This document shows positions 8,077 to 15,536 of a stretch of 64,000 nucleotides of DNA, one piece after another (the stretch's first letter is position 1; each line of letters begins with the position of its first letter). The translations under genes and the position numbers were made by a program. Source of the DNA: Christensenella tenuis. Lineage in GTDB: Bacteria; Bacillota; Clostridia; Christensenellales; Christensenellaceae. Below the pieces are notes generated by a model, which was not told the DNA's origin, ran no database searches, and worked only from the letters and a program-made list of their open reading frames with translations. Location of the stretch: the NCBI RefSeq assembly GCF_014287795.1, contig NZ_JACOON010000002.1, positions 248,001 to 312,000 of the forward strand. Reading direction: 5' to 3'.

Positions 8077-8790
8077 ATCATCTCGGCTTTTGCATAAGGT
8101 TTTATGGGCATTCCGTGCCGGGGTCGCCCCGTCTTAAAAAGAGTGCCTCCTTATTTCGTTAAAAAGCAAATCGTGCAAATAGGAGGGCATGGAGCGGGAG
8201 GCCGGATGTTTCACGTAACCCGTATGAATCTTTTGCGTACAGGCTGTACGTGACAGCAGGAAGTACAGCGCCGCTAAAACCGTTTGTAATGCCTGCCTGG
8301 GTCTTTCCGCAAATCATGGCGTCTGCAATCGTCAAGATGTTTTTTGTCTGCCGCCTTGGAAGGTTAAATTGTCCTTCCGGCATATACGAAGATTTTCCAT
8401 TTTCCATGGCCCCATATCTTCCTGATGAGCCTAACCCTCAAATCAAAAATTGTTTTAATACGCAAAGTGGCGTTCAAACACCTTATTTCACTGCTTCTTC
8501 CGCCACAACCGCAACGGAAGTACCGGATCCCGGAGGGCCAATGAGGGCCATCATCCCCACATCAAAGAAGATGAAATCATTTTTCCGCAAAGTTATCTAA
8601 ATTGAAAAAACTAAGGAATCAAAGTTTTTTTGGAGATAACTTAAAATATTGCCGGGTGAATCAGTATATTTTGAGGAGAGAAAATGTTTCCAATAACCGG
8701 AGTTGAAAGGGAGAAGGAAGATATATGCGGGCATGTTAAGAGCCTATGGAAGCATACGGCCGCATGGGCACAATAAGTGGACCGGACGAA
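8077..8790. other. Gene-poor stretch with decayed coding remnants
   Basis: About 830 bases separate the terminator from the sensor-kinase start. I find no intact gene with a ribosome site. Minus-strand open frames at 8159-8407 and 8483-8560 look like remnants; the second is described separately. The first (82 codons, no convincing start) contains LPRRQTKNILTIADAMICGK, which could derive from a transposase, but I cannot place it. Confidence 0.4.
8483..8560 (-). pseudogene. Remnant of the C-terminus of a GGGtGRT-like gene
   Basis: On the minus strand this stretch reads MMALIGPPGSG then TSVAVVAEEAVK and a stop. The intact GGGtGRT gene at 54271-55269 ends MMGLIGMGNNPMVG then ASVAVAVAVEEAMK and a stop. 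Order, length and stop position agree apart from small deletions. No similar sequence continues upstream. I read it as a decayed duplicate end; a short chance match is the alternative. Confidence 0.45.
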
Positions 8791-8820
8791 TTGCCTGGAA
8801 AAAATGATTTATGATATACT
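8791..8820 (+). promoter_or_regulatory. Promoter of the sensor kinase gene
   Basis: TTGCCT (8791-8796), 18-base spacer, TATACT (8815-8820), about 90 bases before the kinase start. No GCGTAAAC repeats are present here, unlike the two promoters attributed to the LytTR regulator. Confidence 0.5.
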
Positions 8821-8909
8821 AAAAAAAACGCGGCGGGGCGGAAAAAGAACCTTTTTGGCACCAGCCGGTTTCAAACTGCTATTGCGAAAATTTTTAAGGA
8901 AATAAAGGA

Positions 8910-10574
8910 ATGAAAAAGAAAAAAATATTTTGGGGAACAGTTGTTTTTATCATCATATGCGCCGGTGTGATGGGGTTCTTGTCGGTCTTTACCCATGCGG
9001 AGGCGGAGCAGTCCTATGTTGTGTGGAACGAAGTATATATTCTCGAAGAAGATGGAACGAAACTGCCTCAGCCGGTCGATGAATACGGAAATATAGAAGG
9101 CTTGGAAAATGGAAAAACTTATGTAATGTCCGCGCCGCTCGAGGGAGAGATCCGTGACGCAAAGCTGCATCTTTTGACCACGGAAAGCGAAGTTACATTC
9201 TGGCTGAACGGAGAACAGATTTACAGCGAGTCCGTTTCGGGCGGGCGTACGGCTGAAATCAAAATTTTGTTGCCGGAAAATTATACCGGGCAAATCCTTA
9301 CCATGCAATACCGTTTTACCGGGGAAGGAATGGAATATGTAACGCCCGTCCCCTTTATAAATTCAACATGGAACGAAGATGTGCAGACCTACGCATATGG
9401 GAATTATTATGGGATACTCGCAGGAGTCTATGGCTGTATCGTTGTTGTTACGAGCGGGTTGTTCCTGTTCAGCCTGTTTATGTCCCGGAAAGATATCACC
9501 CCGCTTTTGCTTGCCATAGCGGCGCTGATCCTGCTGTTCCACCGCATGGCGTTCGGAATGGGAGTATTTTTCCTGCCGGAAAACATGGTTTCCGTCCTTA
9601 CCGAGCCTGTATTTCAATTTCTTCCCGTTATCCTGATTGTGGCATACTTCCTGCTGAACCGCAGGCGCGGATTCTGGAAATATTTTGGCAGGGTAAGCGC
9701 CTGCGCAGGCATAGTACTTGCAGTCGCCTACCTGATTTCATTTGCCGGAGGGACGTACCTTGCGAATTTTATCAATAACGAAATCGAGGGTTTTTTAACG
9801 GCCGGGGTTTATAGCGGCCTGCTGTATTGGATCACTGCTTACTTGCTTTTCGTAAGCATAGCCATTTCCGCATACAATATCATACGAAGCATAGCCGAGG
9901 ACCGGTCGGAGCGTGAGGCTCTTATGATGAAAAATGAACTGCTGGCAGGCAGCTACCGGGCAATCAAACAGAATACGCATCAGGTAGCTGCGCTGCGGCA
10001 TGAAATCAAAAACCACATTGCGGCGATGAATTTTTTGTTGCAGGAAGGAAATATAGCGGAACTAAAGGAATACCTGCAGGACCTGAACCAACAGGAAACG
10101 GATATGACGCGTATCCATTTTACAGAGAATTTTATCGTAAATGCGATCCTGCAGAATTACGCGACACGGGCTGCGGAAGAAGCGATCTGCTTTGAAGCCG
10201 AGGCTTGCGTACCGGAGAACATGGAAATCGCAAGCAGCGACCTGAGCAGCCTGCTGATGAATATGCTGGATAATGCGGAAGAAAGCTGTATCAAGATGAG
10301 CGATAGGAAGCGGAGGTATATCAGGCTGCGTATCGCGAAAAAAGGAGAGTTCCTTACGGTCTGCTGCGAAAATCCATATAATGGGGAGCTCTCACGAAAT
10401 GAAAAAGGCCGCCTGCTGACAAAAAAGCAAAATTCTGTTGCCCACGGCTACGGGATACGTATTATGGAAGAGATCGCCAAAAAGTATGGCTCCAGCCTTG
10501 AGATCGATACGGACGGCGGCGTCTTCCGCGTGCAAACCGCGCTTCAGCTAAAAAGCGCGGAAGAAACACATTAA
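8910..10574 (+). CDS. Membrane sensor histidine kinase, GHKL/AgrC-like
   Basis: A 554-residue kinase. A first membrane helix (about 6-30) leads to an extracellular beta-rich domain (about 35-150), then about six to seven membrane helices (165-325), a coiled linker and the phosphoacceptor motif LRHEIKNHI with His364. The ATPase part has the N box LLMNMLDNAEE and a G box near GYGIRIMEEI. This is the 7TM/GHKL design of kinases paired with LytTR regulators. Its stop overlaps, tail to tail, the LytTR regulator gene on the other strand, and the pair lies beside peptide genes and a peptide exporter. It is therefore a good candidate sensor for an exported peptide; the ligand is inferred. Confidence 0.88.
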   Translation: MKKKKIFWGTVVFIIICAGVMGFLSVFTHAEAEQSYVVWNEVYILEEDGTKLPQPVDEYGNIEGLENGKTYVMSAPLEGEIRDAKLHLLTTESEVTFWLNGEQIYSESVSGGRTAEIKILLPENYTGQILTMQYRFTGEGMEYVTPVPFINSTWNEDVQTYAYGNYYGILAGVYGCIVVVTSGLFLFSLFMSRKDITPLLLAIAALILLFHRMAFGMGVFFLPENMVSVLTEPVFQFLPVILIVAYFLLNRRRGFWKYFGRVSACAGIVLAVAYLISFAGGTYLANFINNEIEGFLTAGVYSGLLYWITAYLLFVSIAISAYNIIRSIAEDRSEREALMMKNELLAGSYRAIKQNTHQVAALRHEIKNHIAAMNFLLQEGNIAELKEYLQDLNQQETDMTRIHFTENFIVNAILQNYATRAAEEAICFEAEACVPENMEIASSDLSSLLMNMLDNAEESCIKMSDRKRRYIRLRIAKKGEFLTVCCENPYNGELSRNEKGRLLTKKQNSVAHGYGIRIMEEIAKKYGSSLEIDTDGGVFRVQTALQLKSAEETH

Positions 10575-11281
10575 ATACGGTTCAGATACCGCACCAGATT
10601 GGATTGAAGCGCGCGGTAATAGCTGCGCCCAACGGGCAGAGTCTGTCCTGTTTTCAAAAGGATCTCCGAATGGGACAAATGCCGGATCCATGCCATATTG
10701 ACGATAAAACTGTTGTGGCAGCGGCAGAACTGGCTGTCCGGAAGGTATTCCTGAGCCTGGCGCAGGGACATTCGAAAGGAACGGACTTCATCTTTCATCC
10801 AAATATAGACATTATGGTTCTGGCTTTCCAGATAAATAATCTGGTCGGTCTCCAGAAAGACAGATTTATTCCCATAGCTCAGGGAAATCGCTTTTGGAAT
10901 GTGGTTCAACTGCAAATCAACGTTGATGGCCTTGTGCAGCGCTTCCTTTGTGATGGGCTTCAAAAGATACTGGATGGGCTGAACGTCATAACCTTCGCGC
11001 AAATATTCCTCATAGCCTGTCGCAAAAATAATGCTCACCCGGTTGCCCTCCGCACGCAGGCGGCGGGCGAGTTCCATACCGCTCAAGGGTTCCATCCTGA
11101 TATCCAGAATCAGCAGATCAAACGCAAAAGGATTTTCCTCCAATACGCAAAGCAGTTCATCGGCTCCACAGAAAGAAGTAACGCGGAAAGGAAACCCGCT
11201 TTCCGATAAAATCTCATTGCAAAGTTTATCTATGTTTTTCCGTTCGTGCCGGTTATTTTCACACACAGCGACTCGGTACAT
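10571..11281 (-). CDS. LytTR response regulator, AgrA/ComE type
   Basis: A 236-residue regulator. The receiver domain has DLLILD with phospho-acceptor Asp60 and the conserved LLKPI Lys; residues about 135-236 are a LytTR DNA-binding domain (IIYLESQNHNVYIW, FCRCHNSFIVN, LPVGRSYY). The start at 11281 has AGGAGG upstream. LytTR proteins bind paired direct repeats about 21 bp apart and activate promoters lacking a -35. Two such promoters lie at 11364-11425 and 16975-17036. The gene is convergent with the kinase at 8910 (4-base overlap of the ends) and divergent from the Nif11-like operon. Confidence 0.92.
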   Translation of the reverse strand: MYRVAVCENNRHERKNIDKLCNEILSESGFPFRVTSFCGADELLCVLEENPFAFDLLILDIRMEPLSGMELARRLRAEGNRVSIIFATGYEEYLREGYDVQPIQYLLKPITKEALHKAINVDLQLNHIPKAISLSYGNKSVFLETDQIIYLESQNHNVYIWMKDEVRSFRMSLRQAQEYLPDSQFCRCHNSFIVNMAWIRHLSHSEILLKTGQTLPVGRSYYRALQSNLVRYLNRI

Positions 11282-11314
11282 TCACGTCCTCCTTTTTACT
11301 TCTAGTTTATTTTT

Positions 11315-11343
11315 ATTTTATCAAATGGCCCGGGCAAGTTCAA
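11315..11343 (-). promoter_or_regulatory. Promoter of the LytTR regulator gene
   Basis: On the minus strand TTGAAC (11338-11343), 17-base spacer, TAAAAT (11315-11320), 34 bases before the start codon. It has its own -35, so basal expression should not need activation. Confidence 0.65.
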
Positions 11344-11363
11344 TGTGGCGGGAGGGCAGCCAT

Positions 11364-11425
11364 GCGTAAACAGCAGGCTTCGCGTCGTAAACGACAAAAA
11401 AAGATAAAAACGTCCATAGTATAAT
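11364..11425 (+). promoter_or_regulatory. LytTR-type direct repeats and -10 of the Nif11-like/RtcB operon
   Basis: Half-sites GCGTAAACAGC (11364-11374) and TCGTAAACGAC (11385-11395) start 21 bp apart. TATAAT follows at 11420-11425, 34 bp after the CGTAAAC core of the second half-site. The expected -35 position is a run of A, so the promoter should depend on an activator. The same geometry recurs at 16975-17036. Confidence 0.75.
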
Positions 11426-11475
11426 AATCTTAAAGAAACGTGCCCGCAGCGGGCCGGCATAAGGAGGGAAACGTT

Positions 11476-11763
11476 ATGGATATCAAAGGTATTTTAGAGA
11501 AAATAAAACCGGAAGACCGCCAGACTGTGGTGACCGCCTGCTGGCAGTGCGAAACGGGGGAAGAGCTGAAGCAGACCGCGCTGGCAAACGGGGTGGAGCT
11601 GTCCGAAGAAGAGATTTCCTATATCATAGACCTGAAAAAAGATAAGGCCGAGATTCCGGACGATATGCTTGAAGCGGTAGTCGGCGGATATGGCAATGAA
11701 GGCAGGCCTTTCAGGATAGAATATTATAACTATATGCAGTATCGTATTATCTATTTAGACTAA
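11476..11763 (+). CDS. Nif11-like leader peptide precursor
   Basis: A 95-residue peptide behind AAGGAGGG. The N-terminal 70 residues resemble Nif11-type leaders (ACWQCETGEELKQTALANG, LSEEEISYI), and the leader ends in MLEAVVGG, a double-glycine cut site. The predicted core after GG is about 24 residues, rich in Tyr and basic residues (GRPFRIEYYNYMQYRIIYLD), without Ser/Thr/Cys clusters typical of lanthipeptides or azole peptides. No terminator separates it from the nucleotidyltransferase at 11833. It follows a LytTR-type promoter. Export and cleavage by the C39 transporter at 18238 is inferred. Confidence 0.75.
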   Translation: MDIKGILEKIKPEDRQTVVTACWQCETGEELKQTALANGVELSEEEISYIIDLKKDKAEIPDDMLEAVVGGYGNEGRPFRIEYYNYMQYRIIYLD

Positions 11764-11832
11764 TTTTCGGGACCGGATTGAGGCAGATTCGGGAGAACGG
11801 GATAAAAGTATTCGGTAAAGGACGACGAAGAA

Positions 11833-12558
11833 ATGGAAGACCCTGTTTGCGGTACGGAGATCAAACACAAAGACGCCGTTGTCCGGGAAGCGGCGCGCAG
11901 GCTGCTGGAGCTGATGGAAGCAACGGAAGTGGAGGCGCTGATCCTGTTTGGATCGCGCGCGGACGGACGGGCGGGGGAATGGAGTGATGTTGATTTCTAC
12001 GCGCTCCACCGTGAAGGCGGGAGCCGCGTTTGGAAAACGGAGGCGCTGGGGCGCGAGGTGCGTTGCTTTTCGTACAACGCGGCGGTTTTGAAAACAGAAT
12101 GTACCCTGCCTGAGTTTGGCGTTGTGAAGATTGGGATTCCGGTCTATGATCCGCATGGCAGGGGCGCGCTTTTCTTGGAGAAAATAAGGAGGGGAAGGGA
12201 GAACGCTCCCAAGATGCCCGGGGAAGCGAAGCGGCGGTTGAGGGCATGGATAGAAAGCATGCTCTCAGCCGCTTTTTCAGGTACGCCGGAAGCGAACTAC
12301 CTCCGTTTACGGGCGACGATACGCTGCCTGGAGGCGTTGTTTTTGCTCAGCGGCCAGATTTATCCCGGAGAAAAAATGGCCTGCCTCATGCTCGAGCGGG
12401 ACGCGCCGGAGGCGTTCCGGCTCTATATGCGCGCGATTTCAAAAAGCGCGGGGAAAGAGGAGGTACGCGCATGGGCAAACGCGGCGCTGTACCGCAAATG
12501 GCCTGTGAATGCCAACGATTTTTGGTTTGGAAAAGCAAAGGAGGCTCAAGAGCCGTGA
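11833..12558 (+). CDS. Nucleotidyltransferase-fold protein, first of a pair
   Basis: A 241-residue protein with an N-terminal minimal nucleotidyltransferase domain: LFGSRADG (Gly40-Ser41) followed by SDVDF with Asp52 and Asp54, the two metal-binding acids of the DNA polymerase beta-like fold. I do not see a clear third Asp; the corresponding strand reads VRCFSYN. Residues about 135-235 are helical and contain ERDAPEAF, shared with the next gene (KRDAPEAY), so the two are paralogues. The ribosome site is weak. It is followed by a four-base GTGA overlap with the next gene. It may transfer a nucleotide to RNA, a protein or a small molecule; context with RtcB favours RNA. Confidence 0.75.
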   Translation: MEDPVCGTEIKHKDAVVREAARRLLELMEATEVEALILFGSRADGRAGEWSDVDFYALHREGGSRVWKTEALGREVRCFSYNAAVLKTECTLPEFGVVKIGIPVYDPHGRGALFLEKIRRGRENAPKMPGEAKRRLRAWIESMLSAAFSGTPEANYLRLRATIRCLEALFLLSGQIYPGEKMACLMLERDAPEAFRLYMRAISKSAGKEEVRAWANAALYRKWPVNANDFWFGKAKEAQEP

Positions 12559-13322
12559 AGAAAGTGCCTGAAATTTGTCGGCGGGCGGCAGAGCTGATCC
12601 AAGAAAAATATGATCCGGAAGCAATCATTCTCTACGGCTCTTATGCCGCGGGGTGTTGGAAAGCGGACAGCGATATGGACTTGCTCTGCTTAGTAAAAGA
12701 ACCGGATCCGCCGAATCCCTTTCCGGAACTTCGGAGGCTTACGATGTCTCGGCTGAGCCTCTCCGGCGAGGCGCTGGAAGAGGAAATCCGCGGCGTAAAA
12801 ATTTCAGTCATGAAACGGAGTATACGCTGCCTGAACCTCTCCTACCGCCTCGATCCGTTTCACCTGACGACCTTCAGTGGAAAAGTACTTCGCCAGAAGA
12901 ATGGAACCGGGGATATTTACCTGAAACGGGTCAACGAGGCGGTGCGCGATTGGCTGCCTCTGCCCGGGCGTGCGAAGGAAGAGGCAAAAGAGCAGATTCA
13001 AGCTGATTTACACGCAATCGCTAACGGCGGCAAGCTGCGGGAGCATCTTGCGAAATTTTTTTTGCTGGAAAGCTTTTCTTTGTTGTATATACTGTGCGAC
13101 GCGCTGCCGGTGGGGGCGAAAATGATGCTCCGCTATCTGAAAAGGGATGCGCCGGAGGCTTACGCGATCGTTGAAAAGGCGCTGCGGCCGGATGCGGATG
13201 CGGAGGACATCACGGTATGGGGAAGGTATATGCTTTCCACCCCCATACGGATCAACTTCATGGACGCGGATTTTTCCTGTTTTGGGGAAGGCGCCGGAGG
13301 AATTTCAGGGAGAGAAGAATGA
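12555..13322 (+). CDS. Nucleotidyltransferase-fold protein, second of a pair
   Basis: A 255-residue protein. A GTG start at 12555 is chosen: it overlaps the previous stop by four bases (GTGA) and has AAAGGAGG upstream, whereas the long open frame beginning at 12246 merely overlaps the upstream gene. The motif YGSYAAG (Gly28-Ser29) followed by SDMD (Asp40, Asp42) marks a minimal nucleotidyltransferase domain; the third-acid position is again not obvious (VKISVMK). The helical C-terminal half matches that of the preceding gene in layout. Its stop overlaps the RtcB start by four bases (ATGA), so the three genes are translationally coupled. Confidence 0.75.
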   Translation: MKKVPEICRRAAELIQEKYDPEAIILYGSYAAGCWKADSDMDLLCLVKEPDPPNPFPELRRLTMSRLSLSGEALEEEIRGVKISVMKRSIRCLNLSYRLDPFHLTTFSGKVLRQKNGTGDIYLKRVNEAVRDWLPLPGRAKEEAKEQIQADLHAIANGGKLREHLAKFFLLESFSLLYILCDALPVGAKMMLRYLKRDAPEAYAIVEKALRPDADAEDITVWGRYMLSTPIRINFMDADFSCFGEGAGGISGREE

Positions 13323-14458
13323 TACGGATAAAAGGGCTGTATAACGAGGCAGTCGTATATGCGCGGCAGCACGAGGAATCGGCTGAACAGGAGCTGGAAC
13401 GCCTGTGTGGAATGCCATACAGCAAAAATTGGAAAATACGCGTCATGCCGGACGTGCATTATTGCGGAATATCATGCGTGAACGGCCTGACCGTGCGTTT
13501 TGACGAGGAAGGCGGGGGAATACCCTATACGCTTCTTGGGTTTGATATCGGCTGCGGCGTGCATGTCGTCCGCTTAAAAGAGCGGGAGATCGATCTGGAC
13601 GCGCTTCACCGCGCGGTGCTGAGGCGGATTCCCTGCTTCCCCATGCAGCGCGCGAAACCGCATCCGCTGGCGGAGGCGCTTCCGTGGGACAGGCTGCGCT
13701 GCAGGGACGCCGTTTCGAAAGAAGAAGTGATCTGCAAGGTCGGCATGCTCGTTACCGGAGGGAACCATTTTATTGAACTCGACAGGGGGGAAGACGGTGC
13801 CCTGTATCTTGTAGTTCATGCCGGGTGCGTCAGCGCTTCCAAACCGATAACACGGTATTACTGCGACCGTCTGGGCGAGGCGATGGGAACGCCTATGGCC
13901 GCCGCTTCCTATGAAGAAAGGGAGGCTGTTGCCCGAACGGCGCTTACGGGCCGTCTGCTGGAAGAATACCTGAACGATATAGGAATACTGGCGGAAATTG
14001 CAGCTGCCGCCCGGCAGATTATGCTCGGTGACGTGTGCGAAGAAATGGGCCTTACGGTGGAAGAACGGTTCGACACCGCCCATAATACTATAGACCGGGA
14101 AAACCGGATACTCCGCAAAGGAGCGGTGAGCGCACGAAAGGGGGAACGCCTCTATATTCCCATGAACATGCGGGACGGAGGTTTTATCTGCGTAGGAAAA
14201 GGCAACGGGGAATGGAATTTTTCGGCGCCGCATGGGGCGGGCAGGTTGATGTGGCGCAAACAGGCGCGGGCAATGATCGCCGTGGAGGATTACCGCCGGG
14301 AGATCAGGAACGTATATGTTCCCGATACGGGGCTGGACGCGGTAGACGAAGCGCCGCAGGCTTATAAGCCCATGGAGGAGATCGCGCAGGCCATGCGCGA
14401 AACGGTGGATATCGTGGAGCATATTGTCCCGCTCTATAATTTCAAACGCGCGTTTTAA
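13319..14458 (+). CDS. rtcB: RtcB-family RNA ligase
   Basis: A 379-residue member of the RtcB tRNA/RNA ligase family, which joins 2',3'-cyclic phosphate or 3'-phosphate ends to 5'-OH ends using GTP and Mn2+. The expected metal and active-site residues are present: GFDIGCG (Asp76, Cys79), GGNHFIEL (His140), VVHAG (His157), AHNTI (His245) and the guanylylated His in PHGAGR (His295). It is shorter than E. coli RtcB (408) and the usual HRKGA is LRKGA, as in the second, compact RtcB type. It is coupled to two nucleotidyltransferases and lies in an operon with a Nif11-like peptide, an unusual setting. No archease or PrfH gene is nearby. Confidence 0.88.
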   Translation: MIRIKGLYNEAVVYARQHEESAEQELERLCGMPYSKNWKIRVMPDVHYCGISCVNGLTVRFDEEGGGIPYTLLGFDIGCGVHVVRLKEREIDLDALHRAVLRRIPCFPMQRAKPHPLAEALPWDRLRCRDAVSKEEVICKVGMLVTGGNHFIELDRGEDGALYLVVHAGCVSASKPITRYYCDRLGEAMGTPMAAASYEEREAVARTALTGRLLEEYLNDIGILAEIAAAARQIMLGDVCEEMGLTVEERFDTAHNTIDRENRILRKGAVSARKGERLYIPMNMRDGGFICVGKGNGEWNFSAPHGAGRLMWRKQARAMIAVEDYRREIRNVYVPDTGLDAVDEAPQAYKPMEEIAQAMRETVDIVEHIVPLYNFKRAF

Positions 14459-14478
14459 GCGGGAAAGGAGTTTTTGGG

Positions 14479-15480
14479 ATGCTGACTTCCAGGGAATTAT
14501 GCGCTTATTGGCTGGAGCTTCTGTCCCGCGGTGGGCGGAAGGACGTTTTGTTCGGGGAAACCGGACCGATTCTCAAAACGCTGGAGGAGATTGATGTCCG
14601 GGCGGAAAGCGCGCAGTTTTATCTGGAATTTCCATTGGCGGGAACGCCGCATACGGATTTTATGCTGCAGCTGAAGCGCGGGGACAGGATATTGGCATAC
14701 CGGAAAACGGAATATTGCCGGTTTTTTGACTGGTTTGCCGGCAGCAAAGGATTGGGGCAAGCAGCGGGTTTTGAGTTTGATCTGGGCAAAGACGCGCCTC
14801 CCTCTTTCTTTTTTACACTGGAAAATGCGCCGGAATATGCCCGGAGGCTCGGGGAAGTCCTCGATCTGCTCGGCTGGAAAGGCAGCGGGCGGAACAGCCT
14901 GTTTCGTCTGCTGGAAAAGACGGAAGGTATCGCCGGTTTTTGGCATATTGGCCTGATGACAGGGCGGGAAGCTTCTCCGCTGCGCCTGTGCTGTGTGCTG
15001 AAGCGGGAACAGCGCGGCGTTTTGCGCGCCAGAGGGCTGTGCCGGACCTTGAAATGCTTGGGGCTGCCGGAGTTTTTTGAGCCGCTGCCGGAGTTTTTTG
15101 CGGACTATACAGAATACGGCTGGATATGGAATCTGGATATTTTGGCAGACGGGTCGACAGGGCCGGTATTTGGCTGGGATTTTTGCCTCCCCGTCATGCT
15201 CCCGGGCGTACAGAAAAAATTCCTCGCGTCAGGGGGAAAACGGTTTCCGGCGATGCTCATGGGCAAAGGGGCGGCAGATAAACGGCTTGCGCTTCTCGAC
15301 GGCTGTATCCGCGCGGAATACGTGCCGTGGATCGCACCGTCCGGCGAACTGGAATTTCTCACTATGGCTTCGCTGCTGAGCCACTTCAAGCTCACATGGC
15401 GGGACGGCAGGCTGGAGCGGGCAAAGGCGTACGTCAGGATCGCGCCCGTCCGGCCGATACGGAAACTAAGCAGTCAATAA
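14479..15480 (+). CDS. Protein of unknown function, last gene of the RtcB operon
   Basis: A 333-residue soluble protein that I do not recognise. AAAGGAG precedes the ATG, 20 bases after rtcB. It has no signal peptide or membrane helix. Visible features are an N-terminal helical start (SRELCAYWLELLSRGG), a middle region with LLEKTEGIAGFWHIGLMTGR, and GPVFGWDFCLP near residue 230. Its only clue is context: it ends the nucleotidyltransferase-nucleotidyltransferase-RtcB operon and is followed by a strong terminator. A scaffold or RNA-binding partner is possible but unsupported. Confidence 0.7.
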   Translation: MLTSRELCAYWLELLSRGGRKDVLFGETGPILKTLEEIDVRAESAQFYLEFPLAGTPHTDFMLQLKRGDRILAYRKTEYCRFFDWFAGSKGLGQAAGFEFDLGKDAPPSFFFTLENAPEYARRLGEVLDLLGWKGSGRNSLFRLLEKTEGIAGFWHIGLMTGREASPLRLCCVLKREQRGVLRARGLCRTLKCLGLPEFFEPLPEFFADYTEYGWIWNLDILADGSTGPVFGWDFCLPVMLPGVQKKFLASGGKRFPAMLMGKGAADKRLALLDGCIRAEYVPWIAPSGELEFLTMASLLSHFKLTWRDGRLERAKAYVRIAPVRPIRKLSSQ

Positions 15481-15516
15481 AAATGCCCCCTATATTCCGG
15501 TATAGGGGGCATTTTT
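15479..15516. terminator. Bidirectional terminator between convergent genes
   Basis: A 16-bp perfect stem (left arm AAAAATGCCCCCTATA) with a TTCCGG loop and flanking A and T runs. It serves the RtcB operon from the left and the surface-protein gene at 15537 from the right. Confidence 0.95.
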
Positions 15517-15536
15517 ATTGGATACGGTTTTATGCT

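Noticed and set aside
8250..8600. 116-codon plus-strand frame in the gene-poor stretch
   Set aside because: No ribosome site; part of it is the complement of the GGGtGRT remnant.
8910..11281. Classical agr system
   Set aside because: Kinase and LytTR regulator fit, but no AgrB-type peptidase or AgrD-type peptide is present; a GG-leader peptide system fits better.
12246..12554. N-terminal extension of the second nucleotidyltransferase from an ATG at 12246
   Set aside because: This would overlap most of the preceding gene's C-terminal half; the GTG at 12555 has coupling overlap and a ribosome site, and the domain begins just after it.
11833..13322. MNT/HEPN toxin-antitoxin pair
   Set aside because: Both genes carry the nucleotidyltransferase motif and neither helical half shows the HEPN R-x4-6-H motif. 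They are paralogues, not toxin and antitoxin.
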